This document shows positions 7,325 to 14,457 of a stretch of 64,000 nucleotides of DNA, in pieces. The stretch covers positions 1-64,000 of the forward strand of contig URGQ01000003.1 in NCBI GenBank assembly GCA_900547385.1, given 5' to 3'. The position numbers were made by a program, and so were the translations under genes. The notes under the pieces are model-generated. The model was given only the letters and a program-made list of their open reading frames with translations. It was not told the origin of the DNA and did not search any database. This DNA is from an uncultured Oscillospiraceae bacterium. Lineage in GTDB: Bacteria > Bacillota > Clostridia > Oscillospirales > Ruminococcaceae. How positions within the stretch are numbered: the stretch's first letter is position 1; each line of letters begins with the position of its first letter.

Positions 7325-8236
7325 ATGAACCGAAACCAACTGAGATACTTTGTGGCGGCGGCGGAGAGCCGGAGCTTTACCAAGGCAGCCGACCAGTTTT
7401 TTATCTCCCAGACAGCGGTGACGCAGCAGATACGGCTGCTGGAGGAGATGCTGGGGTGTCCCCTGTTTGACCGGAGTACCCGGCCGGTTTCCCTAACGCC
7501 GGCGGGCAAGGCGTTTCTGACCGAAGCGAAGGCGATCCTGGAGCGGATGGATCAAGCCATTGACCGGGCGCACGGAGCTTCCACCGGGCTTTCCGGCAGC
7601 CTGCGCATTGGGTACCTAAAGGGCTATGAGCAAAGCGGATTTACCGATTTCCTGCGGGAATTCCACCAGCGGCACGCCAATTTGCTGATCACCTTTTACC
7701 GCTGCACCACCGACCAGCTGGCGGCGGGACTTTTGGGGAATCAGTTTGATCTGATCCTGACCTGGGACAGCACCAACCTGAAGCAGGATGAACGGGTGGA
7801 CTGGCTGCTGGCCGAGGAGGTGGGGCTGGTGGCGGCGCTGTATGCCGGGCATCCGCTGGCGCAGCGGGTGCGGCTGACCCGCCGGGAGCTGCGGGGGGAG
7901 CCGATCATTTACATGTCCCCGGCGGAAACGCTGGATTCCTACGGCGACGCGTTTTTTATGAACCTGTATAAGGAGGCAGGCTACCGGCCTAATATCCTGT
8001 TCTGCTCCTCCGATAGTGAGAGCATCCTGATGATGGTGGCGGCGGAAGAAGGGGTATCCATTCTGCCGGATTACTCGGCGCGAAAGCATGCTCCGGCGGA
8101 AAACCTGGTTTTTATCCCGCTGACCGGACAGGGCGAGCAGGAGGAAGTGATAGCGGCGTGGCGGCGGGACGCCCAAAACCCCGCGCTGGCGCAGTTTGTG
8201 GCGGCACTGCGGCAGGCCGCGCCCTTTGGACGGTAA
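7325..8236 (+). CDS. LysR-family transcriptional regulator
   Basis: A 303-residue LysR protein: N-terminal winged helix-turn-helix (residues 1-60, with FVAAAESRSFTKAADQF and SQTAVTQQIRLLEEMLG) and a periplasmic-binding-like effector domain (about 90-295). The start at 7325 is preferred because GGGAGG lies 7 nt upstream; an in-frame ATG 16 codons earlier has no ribosome site. It probably controls the divergent transporter and its own gene. The effector is unknown. Confidence 0.9.
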   Translation: MNRNQLRYFVAAAESRSFTKAADQFFISQTAVTQQIRLLEEMLGCPLFDRSTRPVSLTPAGKAFLTEAKAILERMDQAIDRAHGASTGLSGSLRIGYLKGYEQSGFTDFLREFHQRHANLLITFYRCTTDQLAAGLLGNQFDLILTWDSTNLKQDERVDWLLAEEVGLVAALYAGHPLAQRVRLTRRELRGEPIIYMSPAETLDSYGDAFFMNLYKEAGYRPNILFCSSDSESILMMVAAEEGVSILPDYSARKHAPAENLVFIPLTGQGEQEEVIAAWRRDAQNPALAQFVAALRQAAPFGR

Positions 8237-8278
8237 AAGGCGGCCGCGCAGGCATACCCGCATACCGCGTATAAAAAT

Positions 8279-8311
8279 GACCGCCCATCTGGCACGGATG
8301 AGCGGTTTTTT
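8279..8311 (+). terminator. Terminator of the LysR gene
   Basis: ACCGCCCATC / GATGAGCGGT hairpin followed by TTTTTT; lies between convergent genes. Confidence 0.75.
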
Positions 8312-8324
8312 CTTGGGTCCCGGC

Positions 8325-9704
8325 TTACTGCCGGTGCTCTTCGTCCCACAGCTGTTCGGCGGTGCGCTGCCAGCAGGCGGCGTAGGCCTTGCACTTTTCG
8401 CACAGGTGCTCGGCACTTTCCGGCGCCTCCAGATCGGTGGAGCGGGCGCCGCTGCGCTTCACCATCTCCGGCAGGAGATCGGGATTTTCCAGCATGGGGC
8501 AGGGCCGCAGGTGGTTGCCGTTAAAGGGCTGGCCCTTGCGGTATTCCAGGAATAGCGGCTGCTGCAGGCACTCCAGAAAGCTCTTTTCCCGGATATTGGC
8601 GCCGGAATAATGGATAAAGACGCAGGGTTCCACATCGCCTGCCGCATTGATATGGCAGTAGATGCGGCCGCCGGCCACGCAGCCGCCCGCAAACTCGCCG
8701 TCATTCTGGAAGTCGATGCAGTAAAGCTCCTTACCGCCGGTCACACCGCGGATCTCGCGCACACGGTTTTTCATGTAGGTGCGCTGCTCGGGGGTCAGCA
8801 GCAGCTCGGTGGAGGCGCCCACGCCGACCGGCATATAGTGGAAGTACCACGCAAAGACGCAGCCCTTGCTGATGAGCAGATCCAAAAATTCATCGCTGGT
8901 GACGGTCTTATAATTCCTGGCGGTGTAGCAAATGGAAACGCCGAAGGGGATCTTGTAGCGGTGCATCAGCTCCATGGCGGCCAGCGCCTTCTGGAAGTGG
9001 CCCTCGCCGCGGCGGCCGTCATTGGCTTCCTCGAAGCCCTCGATGGAGACGGACACAAAGAAATTGCCGACCCGCAGCAGCTCCCTGCAGAAATCATCAT
9101 CGATGAGGGTGCCATTAGTGAAGGCGTGGAAGGCCATATCCCGGTGCTTTTCGCACAGGCGAATGATGTCCTTTTTGCGGATGAGCGGCTCGCCGCCGGT
9201 AAAGAGGCAGGCATGGGTACCCAGCTCCTTGGCCTCGGTGAGGACTCGATCCATCTCCTCAAAGATCAGGCTCTGCTGATGACCGTACTCTGCCGCCCAG
9301 CAGCCGGTGCAGTGCATATTGCAGGCGGAGGTGGGGTCCATCAAAATGAGCCACGGGATGTTGCAGCCGTACTTTTCGGCGTTCTTTTGGGCCTGCTGAT
9401 AGCCGCGGAAGCCACCCTCATACACCGCGTTGGTGAGGAAGTTCCTGAGGATATAGGGGTCGATCTCATCCAGGATGCGCTGGACATAGTGCGCCCATTT
9501 GCCATCGGGCTGGCCCGCTATCATGCGCAGCACCTCGAAGGATTCCTTTTTCCACACGCTGCCCTGGATCTTTTCGGCCATATCCACCAGGTCCTGCGCG
9601 GCGGAGGCGGCATCCGCTGTTTTTCCCTTTTGGATGAAGTTTTCCAGCACCTTCTCGAAGGCCTTGCGTTCTGCCGCATGGGCGGCTTTTTCCATCAGTG
9701 TCAT
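8325..9704 (-). CDS. Radical SAM protein with SPASM-like C-terminal domain, function unknown
   Basis: A 459-residue enzyme expected to bind a SAM-cleaving 4Fe-4S cluster at C128, C132 and C135 (CNMHCTGC), with the following GGEP motif (FTGGEPLIRKK). A roughly 120-residue N-terminal helical region precedes the barrel. The C-terminal quarter is cysteine-rich (GGCVAGGRIYC, EPCVF, CPMLEN, CEKCKAYAAC), as in SPASM domains that hold auxiliary clusters. Such proteins modify peptides, proteins or small molecules. No obvious peptide substrate lies next to it: its neighbours are a LysR gene (convergent) and decayed aldo/keto reductases (divergent). I do not know the reaction. Confidence 0.85.
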   Translation of the reverse strand: MTLMEKAAHAAERKAFEKVLENFIQKGKTADAASAAQDLVDMAEKIQGSVWKKESFEVLRMIAGQPDGKWAHYVQRILDEIDPYILRNFLTNAVYEGGFRGYQQAQKNAEKYGCNIPWLILMDPTSACNMHCTGCWAAEYGHQQSLIFEEMDRVLTEAKELGTHACLFTGGEPLIRKKDIIRLCEKHRDMAFHAFTNGTLIDDDFCRELLRVGNFFVSVSIEGFEEANDGRRGEGHFQKALAAMELMHRYKIPFGVSICYTARNYKTVTSDEFLDLLISKGCVFAWYFHYMPVGVGASTELLLTPEQRTYMKNRVREIRGVTGGKELYCIDFQNDGEFAGGCVAGGRIYCHINAAGDVEPCVFIHYSGANIREKSFLECLQQPLFLEYRKGQPFNGNHLRPCPMLENPDLLPEMVKRSGARSTDLEAPESAEHLCEKCKAYAACWQRTAEQLWDEEHRQ

Positions 9705-9880
9705 AGTCAGTTCCCGTTCCTTTCCCGGTAGTACAGGGCAAAGCCCTTTATTTCCTCTTCATTGTAGCGCCGGGGCGGCTCGGAGCCCATCGGTAAAAGT
9801 CGGCGGATGAGAAAATTTGGGACAGGGGAGCCAAACTGTGAAACAGCCGGGGGACGGTTTTTCTGTGAAAAAGCTCCTAA

Positions 9881-9907
9881 CCTAAAGTGAACTTTAGGGT
9901 TCATAAT
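9881..9907 (+). promoter_or_regulatory. MerR-type operator-promoter upstream of the aldo/keto reductase remnants
   Basis: A perfect palindrome CCTAAAGT-GA-ACTTTAGG (9881-9898) sits just before the -10 box CATAAT (9902-9907), the layout of MerR-family (AdhR/NmlR-like) promoters in which the operator fills the long -35/-10 spacer. The cognate regulator is not in the window. Confidence 0.6.
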
Positions 9908-9942
9908 GAAAATAGCAACAAAATGGAAGGAGAGCGCCTATT

Positions 9943-10182
9943 ATGAGCTTTGCGGAAGTAAAAAAGAACTTTGGCTTTGGCTGTATGCGGCTGCCCATGC
10001 AGGGCGAGGAGGTGGACCTGGCACAGTTTAGCCAGATGGTGGACGAATACCTGGCGGCGGGATTCAATTGCTTTGATACCGTGCGGGTGTACCTGGGCGG
10101 CAAAAGTGAGACCGCCTGCCCCCAGCATCTGCCCATCCGCCAATACCTGAAAGATGCAGCAAAGGAGTTTGAGAAGAAATGA
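9943..10182 (+). pseudogene. Aldo/keto reductase with large in-frame internal deletion
   Basis: The first about 57 residues (FGFGCMRLPM, ...DEYLAAGFNCFDT..., GGKSETA) match the N-terminus of ferredoxin-type aldo/keto reductases of roughly 370 residues. The next residues are CPQHLPIRQYLKDAAKEFEK, which is that family's extreme C-terminus after its 4Fe-4S cysteines. About 300 central residues, including the barrel and most cluster ligands, are missing and the frame is kept, so only a 79-residue product is left. GGAAGGAGAG precedes the ATG and the MerR-type promoter is intact. Loss of enzyme activity is certain if the family call is right; a residual role of the peptide is unlikely. Confidence 0.8.
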
Positions 10183-10310
10183 TGGAATACTGTAGGCTGC
10201 CAAGGGGCGAAGAACGCCTGAGCACCCTGGGGCTGGGGCTCTGCGGCAGGAGCCGCCGCACACATACGGCATCCAACAGGATATCGATAAGGAGATGCGA
10301 TCTTTTGTAA
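10182..10310 (+). pseudogene. Remnant of a second aldo/keto reductase
   Basis: The ATG overlaps the previous stop (TGATG). The first 20 residues, MEYCRLPRGEERLSTLGLGL, match the start of another aldo/keto reductase type that often sits next to the first in Clostridia. The reading then loses similarity and stops at codon 43. In a different frame about 25 residues (PPHTYGIQQDIDKEMRSF) may be leftover C-terminal sequence. A deletion plus frameshift is the simplest reading. The N-terminal match is fairly clear; the C-terminal one is weak. Confidence 0.6.
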
Positions 10311-10311
10311 A

Positions 10312-10343
10312 AAAAGCCGCGCAGCCCGATGGACCACGCAGCG
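10312..10343 (-). terminator. Terminator of the FNT channel gene
   Basis: On the minus strand an imperfect GC hairpin (CCGC...GCGG ends) is followed by seven T residues. Confidence 0.55.
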
Positions 10344-10346
10344 GTT

Positions 10347-10958
10347 TTATTCCCAATGGGGTTGTTCCTCTTTGGGCTGGTACACCAGCCGGGCTGCCGG
10401 GATGATAAGTGCCCCGAGGGCATTGCCCAACGCCACCAGCACTACCACCAACACAGCCTGGCCGCTGAAGATACGGGCATTGCAGAAGTAGAAAACATCG
10501 GCGATGGAGTGCTCGAACCCGCAGAGAATGAAGGTGGGGATGCAAATAAGGATGCCCAGCACCGTTCCCCGGGTCTTGTAGATCTCGACGCAGATAAAGA
10601 TAAGGATGCCGCAGAAGATGCCATCCACCAGCAGGGTAAGGGGTGCTTTGGCCAGGCGGGCCTCACACAGGGCCAGCACGGCACCGGCCGGTCTGCGGGC
10701 CAGGCCCGCTATCAGGCAGCCCACGGCATTACAGGGCAGAGAAAGCAGCGTCTGCCAGCGTTCCTGCCGACTTTGGCCCAGCCAGTAGCCAATTTTTCCG
10801 GTATACAGATCGAACCCAAACAGGGTGATGGTGATGAGCCCCACAGTGAAGAACACCGCCCCCACCACACGGTTTTCGCAGCCCAGGTACACATAGCCGC
10901 CGATAGAGATCATCAAACCAGCCAGCACGCCGCGCACCGCGCAGGGTAAAAGTTTCAT
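10347..10958 (-). CDS. Formate/nitrite transporter (FNT) family protein
   Basis: A 203-residue, six-helix membrane protein of the FNT family, which forms pentameric channels for formate, nitrite or HS-. The first helix GVLAGLMISIGGYVYLG and the fourth-helix region FICVEIYKTRG..GILICIPTFILCGFEHSIADVFYF match the family. It is shorter than FocA (about 280), mainly from short termini and loops; compact FNT members occur in Clostridia. The ATG at 10958 has AAGGGGACC upstream; the longer frame lacks a ribosome site. With pyruvate formate-lyase encoded at 42-44 kb, formate export is the likeliest role, by inference. Confidence 0.82.
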   Translation of the reverse strand: MKLLPCAVRGVLAGLMISIGGYVYLGCENRVVGAVFFTVGLITITLFGFDLYTGKIGYWLGQSRQERWQTLLSLPCNAVGCLIAGLARRPAGAVLALCEARLAKAPLTLLVDGIFCGILIFICVEIYKTRGTVLGILICIPTFILCGFEHSIADVFYFCNARIFSGQAVLVVVLVALGNALGALIIPAARLVYQPKEEQPHWE

Positions 10959-11054
10959 ATTCCCGGTCCCCTTGCCTTTGATTAGGATGGAGATAGTATA
11001 CCAAATTTCGCGGTATTCGTCAAATTTATAACAAGGTTTCCCTTGTTTCCCTAT

Positions 11055-11084
11055 AAAAAGAAGCCAACCGCGGGGGCTGGCTTT
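11055..11084 (-). terminator. Terminator of the methyltransferase-nuclease gene
   Basis: AAGCCAGCC..GGTTGGCTT hairpin on the minus strand, followed by CTTTTTAT. Confidence 0.7.
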
Positions 11085-11101
11085 CCTTTGTCGTAAAAAG
11101 A

Positions 11102-11833
11102 TCACAGGTCCTTGGGGTCTTTGCCGCCAAATTGCCGGTACAGCCGTATGTAGATCTCCTTTTGAAGATCGGCGGGGCAGCGCTCCACTACAATGGCATT
11201 GGCAAGGCCCACCACCCGGCCCTTATCATCGTAGACCCAGCAATTGCGGTCGGGTTGGTTGCATTTGCTGCATTGGGGAATGATATTGCCGGGGCCCAAC
11301 GGCCGGCGGGGGTCCTTGTGCCCCTTTTGCAACTTGGTAAGGGTATTTTTCCAGTAACGGTGTGGTTCGCCCTCCCGGGAGCCGCAGCAGGCACAGCGGT
11401 AATCATACTTTGCCTTCAGCGCTTCCCAGTAGTCAGCATCCATTTGTTCTTCCCGACGCTCCGCCGTAAAGCCCGGATAGCACTCCTCCAGCGTTTGCAG
11501 GCGGTATTCCCCGGACTTCATCCCCTCCGAAGCCAAGTCATTGCGCTCCCCGGAAAGGATGCACCAGCCCTGCTGGGCACCCAGGTGCCTAGCCTGCTGC
11601 ACATCATTCACATCCGGGTAGTACTGCCGAATAAACTCGGTGAGTTCCTTTTTGCTGACGGTGCGGGTATGGGGGTAACCCTGCGCTAGATATACCAGCG
11701 TCAGCGCATATTTGGTGTACTGCCCGGCCTGCCGCAGCCGGGGCAGCCTTACCCCCTGGGATACCAGAAATTCCTGGTGGTGCTGTTCAATCAGCCGATA
11801 GGTTTCTTCGATCTGTTGGTCGGTCAACCGCAT
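11102..11833 (-). other. Possible independently translated HNH nuclease within the fusion gene
   Basis: The ATG at 11833 (MRLTDQQIEETY) has a canonical AAAGGAG at the ideal distance, inside the linker between the methyltransferase and nuclease domains. This suggests either internal initiation or a recent fusion of two genes by loss of the intervening stop. Both products keep the same frame. Confidence 0.5.
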
Positions 11834-12934
11834 GGGGTCACTCCTTTCCGGCATCTGTTCCTTTCTTTTCAGGGCGCTTTGCATCTCCTGGACAATGGCC
11901 ACCGAGAGCAGCGGCGGCACCGCATTGCCGATCTCCAGCCGCTTCATACCATCGGAGCCATAGAACCGGTAATCATCTGGGAAGCTTTGCAACCGGGCAC
12001 CCTCCCGGATGGACATGGCGCGGGAATCCCGCGGGTGAATGCAGCGGGAGGAGGAGGGACAGGCAAAATTTCGGGTGATGGTGGTGGAGGGACGCTCCCA
12101 CCACAGCTTGGCATAGGTATTGCCGTAGCCGCTTTTGGGGCGGATCTCCTCCGGCAGGTCATCCTTGGATTGACCATCCTGCAAAGTCTGCATAATGCGG
12201 ATGAGGTGCGCGCCGTTTTTGGGGGCAGCGTGTTCCGTTACCAGCTGCCCGGCACCTGCCCGTACAAACCGCAGAAATTCGTTCTCCGCGACCCCGGCGT
12301 AGTGGCTGGCACTCTCCCCGCTTTTTAGTTGGGGAAGGTCTCCTATAGCATCCTTTAGCGTTACATAGGGCTTTTTCCCCGGGCCGTGGGTTGGAACCGG
12401 AAAGATGTAGTTATTTTCTCCCTTCATCCCCACCAGGATCACCCGTTCCCGCTGCTGCGGCACACCAAAATCGACAGCATTGAGGATACCGTGGCGCACA
12501 TCGTAGCCCAGCGCCCGGAACTCGCTTTCCACCCGCTGGAACAGGCGGCCGTGATCCATGCTGAGGATGCCGGTCACATTCTCAAAGATAAATGCCTGCG
12601 GCTGCAAAATCTGCAGGATACGCTTATACTGCAAAAAGAGATTCGCCCGGTCATCCATCCGGCGCTTACCCAGCGTGGAATAGGATTGACAGGGTGGGCC
12701 GCCTACCACAATATCCACCTGCTGCCCGCCCAGGGCCCCGGCCAGCCGTTCTTTGGTTAGGTCAGCGATATCACAATTCAACATCTTTACCCCGGGGTGA
12801 TTGAGGGAATAGGCCACTGCAATGTCCTTTTCTATCTCATTGGCCGCCAGGATGCGAAAACCCGGCAGCTGGGAAAAACCGTAGCTCAGCCCGCCCACCC
12901 CGGCAAAGAGATCCACGATATGATATTGTTTCAT
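11102..12934 (-). CDS. Fused DNA cytosine-5 methyltransferase and HNH restriction endonuclease
   Basis: A 610-residue single-chain restriction-modification protein. Residues 1 to about 350 carry the C5-methyltransferase motifs: DLFAGVGGLSYGF (I), GGPPCQSYS with catalytic C82 (IV), FENV (VI), QQRERVILVG (VIII), RPSTTITRNF and GNAVPPLL (X). Residues about 368-610 add an unrelated domain ending in a zinc-framed HNH site: C514/C517, H539, N550, C555/C558, N559 (CACC, LQKGHKDP, GNIIPQC, KCN). In frame at 11833 there is an ATG with AAAGGAG 8 nt upstream, so a free 243-residue nuclease could also be made. No separate nuclease, Vsr or specificity gene is nearby. Recognition site unknown. GGAGGGATG precedes the ATG at 12934. 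Confidence 0.87.
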   Translation of the reverse strand: MKQYHIVDLFAGVGGLSYGFSQLPGFRILAANEIEKDIAVAYSLNHPGVKMLNCDIADLTKERLAGALGGQQVDIVVGGPPCQSYSTLGKRRMDDRANLFLQYKRILQILQPQAFIFENVTGILSMDHGRLFQRVESEFRALGYDVRHGILNAVDFGVPQQRERVILVGMKGENNYIFPVPTHGPGKKPYVTLKDAIGDLPQLKSGESASHYAGVAENEFLRFVRAGAGQLVTEHAAPKNGAHLIRIMQTLQDGQSKDDLPEEIRPKSGYGNTYAKLWWERPSTTITRNFACPSSSRCIHPRDSRAMSIREGARLQSFPDDYRFYGSDGMKRLEIGNAVPPLLSVAIVQEMQSALKRKEQMPERSDPMRLTDQQIEETYRLIEQHHQEFLVSQGVRLPRLRQAGQYTKYALTLVYLAQGYPHTRTVSKKELTEFIRQYYPDVNDVQQARHLGAQQGWCILSGERNDLASEGMKSGEYRLQTLEECYPGFTAERREEQMDADYWEALKAKYDYRCACCGSREGEPHRYWKNTLTKLQKGHKDPRRPLGPGNIIPQCSKCNQPDRNCWVYDDKGRVVGLANAIVVERCPADLQKEIYIRLYRQFGGKDPKDL

Positions 12935-13020
12935 CGTACATCCCTCCTGTCGGGTCGTCCTGCAAAATCTTCTACCAGTATAATGCGCGCCGTCGCCAGC
13001 GTCAAGCCGGAGAACAGGCT

Positions 13021-13557
13021 TTACAGCGCCGTTCCTTTGGTTGGCCGGTACAGACCGCCAAGGTCGGCACTCTCCAGCTCCAGCAGCTTGATCTTATTCT
13101 CCAGCCCGCCGGCGTAGCCGGTAAGGCTGCCGCCGCTGCCCACTACCCGGTGGCAGGGGATGATAATGGAAACACGGTTATGCCCCACGGCACCGCCCAC
13201 CGCCTGCGCCGAAAAATGTGTCAAGCCGCGCTGCCGCGCCAGTTCCCCGGCCAGCGCGCCATAGGTGGTGGTCTGCCCATAGGGGATCTGCAGCAGAAGC
13301 TGCCACACCGCCCGCTGAAAATCCGAGCCCACAGGATGCAGCGGCGGAGTAAAATCCGGTTCCCGGCCGGTAAAGTAGGTATCCAGCCAGCGGCAGGCCT
13401 CTTCCAGAGCCGGCGTGCGCTGCTCCTCCCTTTGCTGCGGCAGTCCGGCCGCAAAGTACTTCTGTCCTTCCAGCCACAGACCGGTCAGACCCTCCTCATC
13501 GGCAGCCAGCAGCAGGCGTCCCAGCGGGGAGGCGTAATGGGTAATAAAGCAGCTCAT
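13021..13557 (-). CDS. ogt: Methylated-DNA--protein-cysteine S-methyltransferase
   Basis: A 178-residue suicide repair protein that removes alkyl groups from O6-guanine. The active site is C135 in IIPCHRVVGSGG, with the family helix-turn-helix before it (YGQTTTYGALAG) and the closing TGYAGGL. Length matches Ogt/MGMT. The ATG at 13557 has AAGGAGG 7-8 nt upstream; an in-frame ATG six codons earlier would bury that site. Convergent neighbours are unrelated; it stands beside the methyltransferase-nuclease gene without an evident link. Confidence 0.94.
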   Translation of the reverse strand: MSCFITHYASPLGRLLLAADEEGLTGLWLEGQKYFAAGLPQQREEQRTPALEEACRWLDTYFTGREPDFTPPLHPVGSDFQRAVWQLLLQIPYGQTTTYGALAGELARQRGLTHFSAQAVGGAVGHNRVSIIIPCHRVVGSGGSLTGYAGGLENKIKLLELESADLGGLYRPTKGTAL

Positions 13558-13720
13558 GGCATATCCTCCTTGCAAGCATTATTATACCATTACTATACCA
13601 CAAAAGCCCCCGCCTGTCCCGTTTTTCCTCCATGGTTCGGTTTGTTTACAAAAAGCCGCTGGAACGGTAGGGCCGCCGCATGCTATAATAGGGAAAAATA
13701 GAGCCGGAAGGAGATGCCCC

Positions 13721-14293
13721 ATGTCCCAGATCACCAAACGCGCGCTGGAGCAATCGCTGAAAAACCTGCTGCGGGAAAAACCGCTTTCCAAAATCACTGT
13801 CACTGATATCACCGAGGACTGCGGCATCAGCCGCATGACCTTCTACTATCACTTCAAGGATATCTACGACCTGGTGGAATGGGCCTGCATGGAGGACGCA
13901 GCCAAGGCACTGGCCAACAAAAAGACCTACGATACCTGGCAGCAGGGCTTTATCCAGATCTTCCACGCGGTGCGGGAAAATAAGGTCTTTGTGATGAATG
14001 TCTATCGGTGCGTCAGCCGGGAGCAGGTGGAAAAATACCTGGTCCCCCTCACCGATCAGCTCATCATGGGTGTCATTGCGGAGCGCTCCGCCGGAATGAC
14101 GGTGCGGGAGGAGGACAAGCAGTTTATCGCGCAGGTCCACTCCTATTCCTTTGTGGGGCTCATGCTGGATTGGATCAAGGATGATATGCAGGCGGAACCG
14201 GAGCTGCTGGTGAATAAGCTGGCTCTGGTCATCCAGGGCAGCATCAGCGCCGCGCTGGAGCGCTTCCGCACCGACCGGCCCTCAAATCCTTGA
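13721..14293 (+). CDS. TetR-family regulator (DhaS/TetR_C-type)
   Basis: A 190-residue TetR protein: the N-terminal helix-turn-helix is plain (LSKITVTDITEDCGISRMTFYYHFKD, split about residues 20-46) followed by an all-helical ligand domain resembling the short DhaS-like group. AAGGAG lies 7 nt before the ATG and TATAAT is at 13684-13689. It precedes oleate hydratase with its own terminator between them. Control of that gene by a fatty-acid signal is plausible but inferred from position only. Confidence 0.87.
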   Translation: MSQITKRALEQSLKNLLREKPLSKITVTDITEDCGISRMTFYYHFKDIYDLVEWACMEDAAKALANKKTYDTWQQGFIQIFHAVRENKVFVMNVYRCVSREQVEKYLVPLTDQLIMGVIAERSAGMTVREEDKQFIAQVHSYSFVGLMLDWIKDDMQAEPELLVNKLALVIQGSISAALERFRTDRPSNP

Positions 14294-14331
14294 CAAACAA
14301 GCCCGTTTGATAAAAACTTATTCAGCTCTTT

Positions 14332-14365
14332 CCCCGTGACGAAGTTTTTGTCACGGGGCTTTTTC
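14332..14365 (+). terminator. Terminator of the TetR gene
   Basis: CCCCGTGAC and GTCACGGGG form a perfect 9-bp stem followed by CTTTTT. A TACAAT box for the next gene follows at 14395-14400. Confidence 0.88.
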
Positions 14366-14457
14366 TGTCTATTTTAAAATGTGTTCCGGCAGGCTACAAT
14401 AAAGCCATCAAGAGGGGACCAACACCCCCAAAACCAAATCTTACAGGAGGCTTATTT

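Noticed and set aside
10347..10958. FNT channel gene as a truncated pseudogene because it is about 80 residues short
   Set aside because: All six helices and both ends read well and it has its own ribosome site and terminator; compact FNT proteins are plausible.
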